Shown here one piece after another: positions 45,394 to 54,457 of a stretch of DNA of 64,000 nt. The stretch spans positions 186,001 to 250,000 of the forward strand of contig NZ_BAABIA010000008.1 in NCBI RefSeq assembly GCF_039542385.1, given 5' to 3'. This DNA is from Prosthecobacter algae. Its GTDB lineage: Bacteria > Verrucomicrobiota > Verrucomicrobiia > Verrucomicrobiales > Verrucomicrobiaceae. How positions within the stretch are numbered: position 1 is the stretch's first letter; every line of letters starts with the position of its first letter. The translations under genes were made by a program, and so were the position numbers. The notes beneath the pieces were generated by a model. The model was not told the origin of the DNA. It did no database searches and was given only the letters and a program-made list of their open reading frames with translations.

Positions 45394-46818
45394 TTAAGGC
45401 GCGCCTGCACCGCCGCCATCGCGCACCTCACGATAGCGCTGGCGCAGGATTTTGAGGGAGGCAGGCAGATTGGGTTCATCCACAGCCGGGATTTCCCCAC
45501 CGCTCTGGAGCAACTGCAGTTCCCGCTGAAGATGGGGCAGGTCATCTAGGCGGACTTTTTCCAGAGCCTGATTCGCAGCCTCCTGCACGGCTGCCACGTA
45601 CTGCGCGCGCAGTTCCACCAGAGGGTCCACCGGCGGCTTTGGCGGCGGCGGGATCACCGTAATGGGTTTGATGATGATGGCCGAACTCGCAGTCGGCAAA
45701 TCTTGAATTGGCGGCAGCGCCCCCAGCACCTCCGCCGGGATCGGTTTCTCCGGGGCCTCCATTTCCTCCACCGTCGCCATGGGCAAGGTGTTATCTTGTT
45801 CGATCACGATCTTGTCCTTAAACAGGATCAGCAAAATCAGGCTGCCCACACTGATCAAAGAAATCATCACATGCAGACCCGTGCTAAAGGCCTTCCACAC
45901 AAAGGCATCCAGCCGCTGAAAAAAAGACGGCTCATAGTGCCTAACCACGGGTTGCAAACTTCCCGGCACCACCTTCGGCGGCGGGGCCACCGGCGGCGCA
46001 GCAGGGGCAGGCGGCTTGGCACCTGGGGCCACCACCATTCGGGAACGAGTGGTCGCACTTTCGCCTTTCTCCTGCTCACCTAACAAGGCCGCTTTCAGCG
46101 CCGCTGCCACCTCAGAAGGTTGGGCAAAAGGGCGAGCCGTTTCGGCCTCCAAAGTCCGCCGGATCACCGCTGCAAACGCCGGTGGCAAATCCCGCGCCAG
46201 CCGCCCATCGGCCCCGAGCGCACAGCGGGCAAACATCCAGTGCAAAGCCGTGCCCAGCGCCTGGAGGTCTCCTTTCAAGCTGCCATGGAAAGGGCGAAGC
46301 CATGCGAGGTCCCCCACCTCATCCTGCGCCATGCCGATGCAGGTCAACTTCACATGCCCCTCAGGAGTCACCCAGGTTGAGTACACATCCAGCGCGCCAT
46401 GCGGCATCTGCTGATCATGCAGGATCTGCAAAGCCTCGCACAACTCCAACGCCAAAGGAAAAGCTGTCTTTGGCTTGAGCTGCCCTTCCTCAATGAGGGT
46501 GGCTAAAGGGCGGCCCTCCACGTGCTCCATGACCAAATAAAACTGTCCGGCAGGCGTGCGACCAAAATCATAAACTGCCGTGATCAAGGGATGCACGAGA
46601 CGCGCCCGGCGGCGCAGGCGCTGCTGCAAAGCCTGCGCCAGGTCCTCCGGCGGTGGCGGTATCACCTCAATGACAACCGGCCGATCCAGCGCCACCTGGC
46701 GACCTAAAAAGATGGCATGGTCATGACCCGTGTGCGTTTGCCGCTGCACTTCATACTGAGGTAGCCACGCGCCTAACTCGTTCACCGAGGGGAAATGGGG
46801 GGCCAAGAGGTCAGACAT
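45394..46818 (-). CDS. Membrane-anchored protein-kinase-like pseudokinase
   Basis: A 474-residue PknB-type protein. Residues ~20-245 follow the kinase fold, including the alpha-C region, hinge YLVMEHVEGRPLATLI and TPEGHVKLT. The catalytic residues are lost: the VAIK lysine is glutamate (VVIEVI, E51), HRD reads HGA (140-142) and DFG reads CIG (160-162). A Pro/Ala linker (~262-285), one transmembrane helix (~315-333) and a C-terminal exported domain with a short helical region follow. It should bind rather than phosphorylate, perhaps relaying an envelope signal to a cytosolic partner. No cognate phosphatase or kinase lies nearby. Confidence 0.85.
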   Translation of the reverse strand: MSDLLAPHFPSVNELGAWLPQYEVQRQTHTGHDHAIFLGRQVALDRPVVIEVIPPPPEDLAQALQQRLRRRARLVHPLITAVYDFGRTPAGQFYLVMEHVEGRPLATLIEEGQLKPKTAFPLALELCEALQILHDQQMPHGALDVYSTWVTPEGHVKLTCIGMAQDEVGDLAWLRPFHGSLKGDLQALGTALHWMFARCALGADGRLARDLPPAFAAVIRRTLEAETARPFAQPSEVAAALKAALLGEQEKGESATTRSRMVVAPGAKPPAPAAPPVAPPPKVVPGSLQPVVRHYEPSFFQRLDAFVWKAFSTGLHVMISLISVGSLILLILFKDKIVIEQDNTLPMATVEEMEAPEKPIPAEVLGALPPIQDLPTASSAIIIKPITVIPPPPKPPVDPLVELRAQYVAAVQEAANQALEKVRLDDLPHLQRELQLLQSGGEIPAVDEPNLPASLKILRQRYREVRDGGGAGAP

Positions 46819-46991
46819 GAGGGGGGATCAACAGCAAGTTAGACTTTCTATTTTAGGCGCATCTGCCTGGGAATGCCATGGCACAATCTGGAAAATCAGA
46901 TCCTGGTAAAACAACCTTCCTCCATCTTCGGCCTCGGCCTGACGAAACCTCTTTATGCCCCATGGCCAGTGGAAAGGTAGCACTGCCTAAC

Positions 46992-47024
46992 AAAAAGGCG
47001 GGAACCGTCATCACGGTTCCCGCC
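46992..47024 (-). terminator. Rho-independent terminator after cysI
   Basis: On the minus strand GGCGGGAACCGT (47024-47013), loop GATG, ACGGTTCCCGCC (47008-46997), then five T. Perfect 12-bp stem, about 28 bp after the cysI stop. Confidence 0.95.
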
Positions 47025-47051
47025 TCAAAGAGATGAATGCTAATTCCGAAC

Positions 47052-48776
47052 TTAGCTGTTCAGCGCGACGGCTTCAGGCTTGATATTTTTATGGAAGTCT
47101 GGGCCCTGCACCGTGGCGGCCACATAACCAGCGCGGATGACAAAGTCACCGAAGTGCTCCCCATCCAGGCGCTCCTTGGAGTAGTGCTCAAGGATCGGAT
47201 CCAGGAGGGGCTTGATGTCTTTGGAAGGCACGTCCTTGCGGAAGAGCTTGCTGAGGCGCTCACCCGCGTGACCACCGCCCAGATAGACGTTGTAGCGGTC
47301 TGGACCGAAACCGACGAAGCCGATTTCCGAGATGAAGGGACGTCCGCACCCGTTGGGGCAGCCAGTCATGCGCATGGTGATGGAGTCATGGCGCAGGCCG
47401 ACTTCCTCCAGCTTCTCTTCGAGCTGGGTGACGATGGTGGGCAAGAAGCGTTCTGCCTCGGCCAGGGCCAGGGCACAGGTGGGCAGAGCCACGCAGGCGA
47501 TGGTGGAGAGACGCAGCGCGCTCTGCTCGTGACTCTTGGCCATGCCGTATTTTTCCAGCAAAGCTTCGATCTGGGAGCGCTTGGCCGGGGAGACCTTGGC
47601 GATCATGAGGTTCTGGTTCGCCGTAAGGCGGAAGTCACCGTCATGGATCTTGGCGATCTCACGCAGGCCGGTGCGCATGGGGTAACCATCGGTATCCAGC
47701 ACACGTCCACCTTCGACAAAGAGGGTGTAGTGGGAATCGCCAGTTTCATCTTCCACCCAGCCGAAGCGATCGCCATTGTCCGCAAATACGTAGGGGCGCA
47801 CCGGGCCGAGTTTGTAGCCGAGGTATTCGTTCAGCTTGGCCAGGATCCACTCTGGGCCGTGGTCATCGACCGTGTACTTGAAGCGGGAGTGCTTGCGGTC
47901 CGTGCGGTCCCCAAAGTCACGCTGCACGAGGACGACTTTTTCTGCCACGTCCACGACCTGCTCCTTGGTGCAGAAACCGATGACATCCGCGATGCGGGGG
48001 TAGGTGGCTTCGTTGCCATGGGTGGAGCCCATGCCGCCGCCAACGGCGACGTTGTAGCCGACGAGCTTGCCGTCTTCGACGATGGCGATGAAAGAGAGGC
48101 AGTTGGCGAAGATGTCCACGTCATTGCTCGGTGGCACGGCGATGGTGATCTTGAACTTACGAGGCAGGTAGGTTTTGCCATAGATCGGCTCCACTTCTTC
48201 CTCGGTGCTTTGCACCTTTTCACCATCCAGCCAGATCTCGTGATAAGCACGGGTGGCGGGGGTGAGATGGGCAGAGATGTCCTTCGCAGCCTGGAGCACG
48301 TCGGCATGCACGCTGGACAGGTAAGGGTTCGGATTGCACATCACATTCCGGTTCACGTCACCGCAGGCTGCGATGGTGTCCATGGCCGCGTCGTTGATCT
48401 CCTTGATCGTGCGCTTCAAGTTGGACTTGATGATGCCGTGGAGCTGGAAGGCCTGGCGGGTGGTCAGCTTGATGGTGCCATTGGCATAGGTATCTGCCAG
48501 GCGATCCGTCTGCAGCCATTGTTCGGAGGTGGAAACACCGCCGGGGACGCGGATGCGCAGCATGAAGGAGAAGGCTTTCTCCAGGCGATGCTTGCGGCGG
48601 TCTGGGCGCAGGTCACGGTCGTCCTGCTGGTAGCTGCCGTGGAATTTGATCAACTGCTGATCGTCTTCGCAAAGGGAGCCCGTGGACAGATCGGCCAGAC
48701 CTTCGGCGATGGTGCCGCGCAGGTAATTCGACCGGGTCTTGATGCCTTCATTGGCAGAGAGTTGCTTTTCGCTCAT
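47052..48776 (-). CDS. cysI: Assimilatory sulfite reductase hemoprotein subunit
   Basis: A 574-residue siroheme/4Fe-4S enzyme that reduces sulfite to sulfide with electrons from CysJ. Cluster and siroheme ligands are C428 and C434 (ACVALPTCALALAEAERF) and C473 and C477 (TGCPNGCGRP). The first half carries the duplicated ferredoxin-like fold with RLTTRQAFQLHG-type sequence (KLTTRQAFQLHGI). Length equals E. coli CysI. It lies 35 bp downstream of cysJ, forming cysJI, and ends in a strong terminator. Confidence 0.97.
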   Translation of the reverse strand: MSEKQLSANEGIKTRSNYLRGTIAEGLADLSTGSLCEDDQQLIKFHGSYQQDDRDLRPDRRKHRLEKAFSFMLRIRVPGGVSTSEQWLQTDRLADTYANGTIKLTTRQAFQLHGIIKSNLKRTIKEINDAAMDTIAACGDVNRNVMCNPNPYLSSVHADVLQAAKDISAHLTPATRAYHEIWLDGEKVQSTEEEVEPIYGKTYLPRKFKITIAVPPSNDVDIFANCLSFIAIVEDGKLVGYNVAVGGGMGSTHGNEATYPRIADVIGFCTKEQVVDVAEKVVLVQRDFGDRTDRKHSRFKYTVDDHGPEWILAKLNEYLGYKLGPVRPYVFADNGDRFGWVEDETGDSHYTLFVEGGRVLDTDGYPMRTGLREIAKIHDGDFRLTANQNLMIAKVSPAKRSQIEALLEKYGMAKSHEQSALRLSTIACVALPTCALALAEAERFLPTIVTQLEEKLEEVGLRHDSITMRMTGCPNGCGRPFISEIGFVGFGPDRYNVYLGGGHAGERLSKLFRKDVPSKDIKPLLDPILEHYSKERLDGEHFGDFVIRAGYVAATVQGPDFHKNIKPEAVALNS

Positions 48777-48811
48777 GGGATTTGGAGGGGGTTGAGTGTG
48801 AGCTCCAGGGA

Positions 48812-50584
48812 TTAATAGACATCGCGCTGATAGCGCTTCGCTTTCTTGAGGTCTTCGATGTAGGCCTCAGCCGCTTCGCGGGATTTGCCGCCTTGTTTTT
48901 CGACCACGGTGAGGAGGGCTTCGTTCACGTCATGGGCCATGCGGGTGGCATCACCACACACATAGAAATGGGCACCTTCTTCCAGCCAGGCGTAGAGCTC
49001 CTTGGCGCGCTCCAGCATGCGCTGCTGCACGTAGATCTTCTCAGGTTGGTCACGGGAGAAGGCGACGTCCAGCTTGGTCAGCGCCTTGCTGGCCAGATGG
49101 TCCTGCCACTCGGTCTGGTAAAGGAAGTCGTAGGTGTAGCGTTGGTCGCCAAAGAAGAGCCAGGATTTGCCCTGCTGCTCCAGCGCGGCGCGGTGCTCCA
49201 CAAAAGCGCGGAATGGAGCCACGCCCGTGCCTGGGCCTACCATGATGATGGGGGTATCCCCAGAGGCAGGAAGGCGGAAGTTTTTGTTCTGATTGGTGTA
49301 AACCGGGACGACGTCTCCACGCTTCACCAGATCAGCCAGGTAGGTGGATGTCACGCCTTTGCGCTGTTTGCCAAAGGACTCATAGCGCACGGAGGCGACC
49401 GTGAGATGCACCTCATCTGGATGCGCCAGCGGGCTAGAAGCGATGGAATACAGGCGCGGCGGCAGCGGACGAAGGAGGGAAACCAGCGCCTCAGGGGACA
49501 GGCCCTTGGAGGCAAAGTCCTCGATGGCATCCATGATCCAGCGGCCATGCAGGTAATCCTTCAGCTTGTCCTTGGCACCGTCACCCAGGAGGGTAGCCAG
49601 TTTCTTGGACTTGGTGAGTTCCAGCAGCTTGGTCAGCACCGGGCGGGAAAGCGCGGTGATGTCCAGGTCTTCACGCAGGGCATCTGCCAGCGTTTTGCTG
49701 CCGATATCTGGCACGCTGGCCTTCTCGGTGCCGACCAGCTTGGCCGCTTTGAGGATACCTTCGACCATGTCGGGGGCATTCACCGGGATGATCCCCAGGG
49801 AATCGCCCGGCTCATAAGTGAGGCCGGAACCTTCCAGGGAAAGCTCATAGTGCCAGGTTTCCTTGGCCGTGCCTTTGCCATTCAACAGCACGCGCTCCTT
49901 CAGCTCGGCTCCAAAAGGATTCGTTTTATCATGCTCGGTGGCTGCCGGAGCGGCGAAACCGACGACAGCAGCCGGGGCTGCGGCCACAGCAGGACCGAAG
50001 GCGGCCAAAGCGCCGTCCAACCACGCACGGTGCGGTTTTTCATACTGGAGATCGCAGTCCACACGCGGGTGGATGCGCTGGGCCCCGAAGCTTTCCAGGC
50101 GGGCATCGAAGTCCTTGCCCATCTGGCAAAATTTCTCATAGGAGGTGTCGCCGAGGGCGCAGACGGAGAAACGCAGCTTTGGCAGGCTGAGGGTCTCACT
50201 CATGAAGGCCTTGTAAAAAGCGGTGGCCGTCTCAGGCGGCTCGCCATCGCCCCAGGTGCTGATGATGACCAGGAGGTTTTCCACCTTGGCGAGGTCGGCA
50301 GGCTGGATATCGGCCATGTTTTTGACCGTGGGGGAAAAGCCACGCTTTTTCGCGTCCTTCGCGGACAGGTCTGCCAGTTTTTCTGAATTTCCCGACTCCG
50401 AGCCATACAGGATGGTCAACTTCGTCGCCGCAGCAGCAGGTGCTGGCACGGCTGTGGCAGCGCCGGAGTCCCCTGCGGAAAGATACCCGGCCAGCCAAAA
50501 GCGCTGGGCAGGGGTGAAACTCGCCATCAGGCCGTCCAGGGCCCGACGCAGGTCAGGGGAAAAAGGGGAGTGCTCGGGAAGCAT
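48812..50584 (-). CDS. cysJ: Assimilatory sulfite reductase flavoprotein subunit
   Basis: A 590-residue diflavin reductase from ATG 50584; a further 14 codons upstream are open but unlikely. An N-terminal helical arm (~1-55) is followed by a flavodoxin domain (ILYGSESGNSEKLA, STWGDGEPP, ALGDTSYEKFC), a FAD domain (RLYSIASSP) and a C-terminal NADPH domain (VGPGTGVAPFRAF, FYVCGDATRMA). It passes NADPH electrons to CysI for sulfide production. First gene of cysJI; the 275-bp leader upstream contains no recognisable riboswitch. Confidence 0.96.
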   Translation of the reverse strand: MLPEHSPFSPDLRRALDGLMASFTPAQRFWLAGYLSAGDSGAATAVPAPAAAATKLTILYGSESGNSEKLADLSAKDAKKRGFSPTVKNMADIQPADLAKVENLLVIISTWGDGEPPETATAFYKAFMSETLSLPKLRFSVCALGDTSYEKFCQMGKDFDARLESFGAQRIHPRVDCDLQYEKPHRAWLDGALAAFGPAVAAAPAAVVGFAAPAATEHDKTNPFGAELKERVLLNGKGTAKETWHYELSLEGSGLTYEPGDSLGIIPVNAPDMVEGILKAAKLVGTEKASVPDIGSKTLADALREDLDITALSRPVLTKLLELTKSKKLATLLGDGAKDKLKDYLHGRWIMDAIEDFASKGLSPEALVSLLRPLPPRLYSIASSPLAHPDEVHLTVASVRYESFGKQRKGVTSTYLADLVKRGDVVPVYTNQNKNFRLPASGDTPIIMVGPGTGVAPFRAFVEHRAALEQQGKSWLFFGDQRYTYDFLYQTEWQDHLASKALTKLDVAFSRDQPEKIYVQQRMLERAKELYAWLEEGAHFYVCGDATRMAHDVNEALLTVVEKQGGKSREAAEAYIEDLKKAKRYQRDVY

Positions 50585-50781
50585 TTCTTGAGTGTTTCGC
50601 AGAAGGGTGGGACAAAAATACGCCAAGCCGGGGCCTAGCGGGCTAGCAAACTAGCCAAAATCAGCGTCTCGTCGAGTAAACGTGTGATTTCAGAGCCCTT
50701 CGGAATGCAATTTGGCGATAAAAAGGCGGAATTCAGCATGGCCAAACCTAGCCGCTCGATCCCCAAGGCCGAAAGATGCAG

Positions 50782-50827
50782 AACGGCGAAAAAGCACAGG
50801 ATACAGACACCTGCCTTTTTCGCCGTT
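50782..50827. terminator. Long inverted repeat between cysJ and the RND operon, candidate terminator
   Basis: AACGGCGAAAAAG (50782-50794) and CTTTTTCGCCGTT (50815-50827) are perfect 13-bp inverted repeats, with a 20-base loop whose ends pair partly. It lies 33 bp after the last gene of the metal-efflux operon. Because the T run is inside the stem, it is not a textbook terminator but could act on either strand. Confidence 0.55.
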
Positions 50828-50859
50828 GCTTGGTTAGACCTGCCTTTGAGGAACAGTTC

Positions 50860-51294
50860 TTACTCAGACTTGCACTCGCACAGCCACTCCATCTTGCTGC
50901 ACTTTTCGCAGGTGGAGGTGTCATACTCCAGACGAGCGACGACCGCTTTGGAGTCAGGAGAATTTTTGTACTGCAGGATCAGCATGTCGCCTGACTTGAT
51001 GACGGGCAGGATGAAACCCTTGGCGTCTTTTTCGACCGCCAGCTTGGTGGGTTTGTCGCGGTCCCCGGTGAGGGCGACGAGACTCTGAGCTCCCACGGCC
51101 ACTGGCTTCATGTCTTTGTCCAGGAGGGCGATGTGGAACTTGTCCCCCTTCACGGTGACTTCACCATGCATGGTTTCGTTTTTGCTGAATTCGACGATGC
51201 GGCCTTTGTTAGGACCGAGTTCAACCCCGCCGTGAGCAAGCAGCAGGCTGGTGGTGGCGGCGAGAATGAGGGAGGTGATGAATGTTCTTTTCAT
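50860..51294 (-). CDS. Exported protein with C-terminal cysteine cluster, last gene of RND efflux operon
   Basis: A 144-residue protein with signal peptide MKRTFITSLILAATTSLLLA. The exported part starts HGGVELGPNKGRIVEF, resembling small metal-handling proteins found beside efflux pumps, and is predicted beta-rich. It ends with a CxxC-x6-CxC cluster (C129, C132, C139, C141) that could bind a soft metal such as copper, zinc or cadmium. It lies 36 bp after the RND pump gene. Metal scavenging or delivery to the pump is inference. Confidence 0.75.
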   Translation of the reverse strand: MKRTFITSLILAATTSLLLAHGGVELGPNKGRIVEFSKNETMHGEVTVKGDKFHIALLDKDMKPVAVGAQSLVALTGDRDKPTKLAVEKDAKGFILPVIKSGDMLILQYKNSPDSKAVVARLEYDTSTCEKCSKMEWLCECKSE

Positions 51295-51330
51295 GGACGA
51301 ATGATTCTAGGTTTAGGTTGGTTCTGAGGT

Positions 51331-54300
51331 TCACTGCGCTGCGGGAGCATGGCTGCCCACAGCAGATTCGGCGGCCTTGCGGCCAAAGAGGTAAAAGACG
51401 GCAGGGGTGATCATAAGATCCAGAAAGGTGCTGCTGACGAGGCCGCCGACGATCACAACGGCCACTGGGTGGAGGATTTCCTTGCCCGGTTCATTCGCCG
51501 CGAGCAACAGTGGGATGAGGGCAATCCCGGCGCTGAGGGCCGTCATCAAAACGGGCACAAGGCGCTCCAACGTCCCACGCACGATCATCTGGCGGGTGAA
51601 GCTTTCTCCCTCATGCGACATGAGGTGCAGGTAATGGCTGATCATCATGATGCCATTTCGCGCTGCCACGCCGCCCACGGCGATGAACCCAACGATGGTG
51701 GCGATGCTGATGTTATCCACCAGCAGCCAGGTGAGGGCCAGCCCACCCATGAGGGCGAGGGGGATGTTCAGCATCACTTGAAGGGCCAGGGAAAGGCTGT
51801 GAAAATAGCTGAACAGCAGCAGGGTCACGACGCCGAGCACCAGGACAAAATAGAAACCGATGCGCTTCGCTGCCGCCTGCTGGGCCTGAAACTCGCCCTC
51901 GAAGCGCAGGAAGTAACCTTCCGGCAGCTTCAGCTTTTCCCGCACCGCAGATTCCCATTGGTCCACAATGGACTCCAGGTCACGGACGCCCGTATTGGCC
52001 CCAATAACGATGCGGCGCTGGGTGTTTTCACGGTTGATGACATTGGGCCCCTTCCCTTCCCGGATGTCGGCGATGAGGCGCAACGGAATGCGCGGGCCTT
52101 TGTCGGTTTCAATGAGGAGCTCGCCCAGTTTTTCCGCCGAATCACGCCAGCTTTCCGGCAGGCGCAGCACGAGATCCACGGTGCGCTGCCCTTCACGCAG
52201 CTCAGCAAGAGTCTTGCCCCCCAGGAGGGTGGAGACCTGTTCATTGAGCGTACCGGGTTGCACTCCATATGCGACGGCGCGCTGCCGATTTACTTCAATT
52301 TTAATTTGGGGAATGGGCACCTGCGCCTCAAGATTCACGTCGGTGAGACCGGGGATTGTTTTGGCCAGATCGCGGACTTGTTCGCCCTTTTCTCGCAGCA
52401 CCTCCAGGTCTGGCCCGAAGATCTTCACGACGATCTTGGCTGACACACCGCTGAGCATGTGGGAAAGGCGATGGCCGATGGGCTGGCCGACATTCAGGAA
52501 GGTGCCTGGAATGGTCTTCAGCTTGGTGCGGATCTCTGCGAAGACAATTTCGCGCGCGCGGCCACCTTCATGAAACTCGACATCGAATTCATTCACGCTC
52601 ACGGGCATGACGTGGTCATCTTTTTCCGCACGGCCTGCGCGGCGACCCACGCTTTTCACCTCAGGGATGTTTTTAAGAAGACGCACCCCCACCTCGCCGA
52701 TCTCATTGGATTGGGCGAGCGAGGTACCCGGGGCGCTGGCCAGAGAAATGGTGGCACTGCCTTCATTGAAGGAGGGCAGAAATTCCTTTCCCATGATGGG
52801 GTAGAGCATCAGGGAGGCGATGAGCAGCATGCCCGCGACGGCGATGACCAGCATGGGAGCCCCCAGCGCCAGACGGAGAAAGCTGTGCTGAACAAACCAC
52901 TTCATGGCACGGACCAGGAAGCCATCATGATGGGTGGCGGTCGGTTTCCTTTTGATCCGGAGCAGCAAAGAACACAGAACAGGAATGACCGTGAGGCTGA
53001 CCACAAAAGAAGCCGCCATGCTGGTAATGGTGGCAATGGCGATGGGGGTGAAAAGCCGCCCCTCAATGCCTTCCAAACCTAACAATGGAAGGAATACCAA
53101 AATAATGAGCACGGTGGCGTAGAGAATGGAGTTTCTCACCTCTCCCGAAGCCGTGGCGATGACTTCCAGCACAGGCTTGGGCGATGCCAGAGAAGCATTT
53201 TCCTGAAGCCTGCGATACACATTTTCCACATCCACAATCGCATCATCCACCACCATGCCAATGGCGACAGCAAGGCCGCCAAGAGTCATCGAATTCACAC
53301 TGATGCCTGAGGCTTTAAAGATGAGGATGGTGACAGCAAAGGACAGCGGCATGGCCATGAGCGTGATGGCCGTGGTGCGTAAATTCAGCAGGAACAAAAA
53401 CAGGATGATGGTGACCATGATGGCCCCGTCCCGGATGGCTTCCTTGAGATTGCCGATGGCGTGCTCGATGAAGTCTCCTTGGCGGAACATGATCTCTGCC
53501 GTGACGCCTGCAGGGAGGGTCGGCTTCAGTTCTTCCAAAGCGGCTTCGATCTGTGCCGAGAGTTTCAGCGTGTCGAAACCAGGGGCCTTATCAATGCTGA
53601 GCACCACGCCCATCGTGCCATTGACGCTGGCATCCCCTCGCATGGTCTGCACGGCATGCTTGACCTCGGCCACATCGCTGATGAGCACGGGGCGGTCTTC
53701 CACCGTTTTGATGACGGTGTGGGCGATGTCTTCCAGTCGTGTGGTCATGCCCAGATTGCGCACCATGATTTCGCGTGGCCCAGCCTGCAAATAGCCGCTG
53801 GTGGCATTGCCTGAGGCACGGCCCACGGCGGTCTCCACCTCTTCAAAGGTGACGCCGAAGGCAGACAGCCGGTTCGGGTTGGGCTGCACCTGGATCTGCT
53901 GCACGCCGCCGCCGATGGTCAGCACCTCCGCCACGCCGCTGATGCTCTGCAAACGACGGCGGATGGTCCAGTCGGCAAGCACCCGCAGATCAGCCGGGAG
54001 GACCTTACCATCCGTGCTGCGCAGGCCCACCAGGAGGATTTCCCCCATGAGAGAAGAGACGGGCGTCATGCCGGGTTTGCTCCCCGCAGGCAGGGTGTTC
54101 AGCACGGTTTGCAAACGCTCCTGCACGAGCTGGCGGGCACGGTAAATGTCCGTCCCCCAGCCAAATTCGGCAAAGACCAGCGAGAGTCCCACATCGGAAT
54201 TTGACCGCAGGCGGTCCAAACCACCGACGCCCTGGACGGCGCTTTCGATGGGCTGGGTGACGAGCACCTCCACCTCCTCCGGGGCGAGGCCTGGGGATTC

Positions 54301-54453
54301 GGTGAGGATGGTCACCGTGGGTTTGGTCATGTCGGGCAGCACCTCGACAGGTAGCTGCGTGAGTGTCTGAAAACCAAACAGCAGCACCAGGAGCGCCACC
54401 ATGAGAATGATAGGCCGGTGGTGCAGGGAAAAGCGGATGAGCGTGTTTAGCAT
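51331..54453 (-). CDS. Heavy-metal efflux RND permease (CusA/CzcA family)
   Basis: A 1,040-residue inner-membrane pump with twelve expected membrane helices and two large periplasmic loops, the normal size. HME-RND signatures are present: GIEGRLFTPIAIA, VAIGMVVDDAIVDVENVYRR (proton-relay aspartates in TM4) and GQPIGHRLSHMLSGV in the substrate-porter region. It exports a transition metal, Cu/Ag or Zn/Co/Cd; the metal-binding residues do not settle which. Four bases downstream of the adaptor gene, within a six-gene operon. Confidence 0.95.
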   Translation of the reverse strand: MLNTLIRFSLHHRPIILMVALLVLLFGFQTLTQLPVEVLPDMTKPTVTILTESPGLAPEEVEVLVTQPIESAVQGVGGLDRLRSNSDVGLSLVFAEFGWGTDIYRARQLVQERLQTVLNTLPAGSKPGMTPVSSLMGEILLVGLRSTDGKVLPADLRVLADWTIRRRLQSISGVAEVLTIGGGVQQIQVQPNPNRLSAFGVTFEEVETAVGRASGNATSGYLQAGPREIMVRNLGMTTRLEDIAHTVIKTVEDRPVLISDVAEVKHAVQTMRGDASVNGTMGVVLSIDKAPGFDTLKLSAQIEAALEELKPTLPAGVTAEIMFRQGDFIEHAIGNLKEAIRDGAIMVTIILFLFLLNLRTTAITLMAMPLSFAVTILIFKASGISVNSMTLGGLAVAIGMVVDDAIVDVENVYRRLQENASLASPKPVLEVIATASGEVRNSILYATVLIILVFLPLLGLEGIEGRLFTPIAIATITSMAASFVVSLTVIPVLCSLLLRIKRKPTATHHDGFLVRAMKWFVQHSFLRLALGAPMLVIAVAGMLLIASLMLYPIMGKEFLPSFNEGSATISLASAPGTSLAQSNEIGEVGVRLLKNIPEVKSVGRRAGRAEKDDHVMPVSVNEFDVEFHEGGRAREIVFAEIRTKLKTIPGTFLNVGQPIGHRLSHMLSGVSAKIVVKIFGPDLEVLREKGEQVRDLAKTIPGLTDVNLEAQVPIPQIKIEVNRQRAVAYGVQPGTLNEQVSTLLGGKTLAELREGQRTVDLVLRLPESWRDSAEKLGELLIETDKGPRIPLRLIADIREGKGPNVINRENTQRRIVIGANTGVRDLESIVDQWESAVREKLKLPEGYFLRFEGEFQAQQAAAKRIGFYFVLVLGVVTLLLFSYFHSLSLALQVMLNIPLALMGGLALTWLLVDNISIATIVGFIAVGGVAARNGIMMISHYLHLMSHEGESFTRQMIVRGTLERLVPVLMTALSAGIALIPLLLAANEPGKEILHPVAVVIVGGLVSSTFLDLMITPAVFYLFGRKAAESAVGSHAPAAQ

Positions 54454-54457
54454 GATG

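Noticed and set aside
47037..50386. Two long plus-strand open frames (592 and 534 codons)
   Set aside because: Both are antisense to cysI and cysJ, whose cofactor motifs are complete.
50585..50859. SAM or other riboswitch ahead of cysJ
   Set aside because: I looked for conserved cores and stem arrangement on the minus strand and found only the 13-bp inverted repeat.
51349..53082. Plus-strand open frames of 364 and 207 codons
   Set aside because: Antisense to the RND pump gene; repetitive charged translation without domains.
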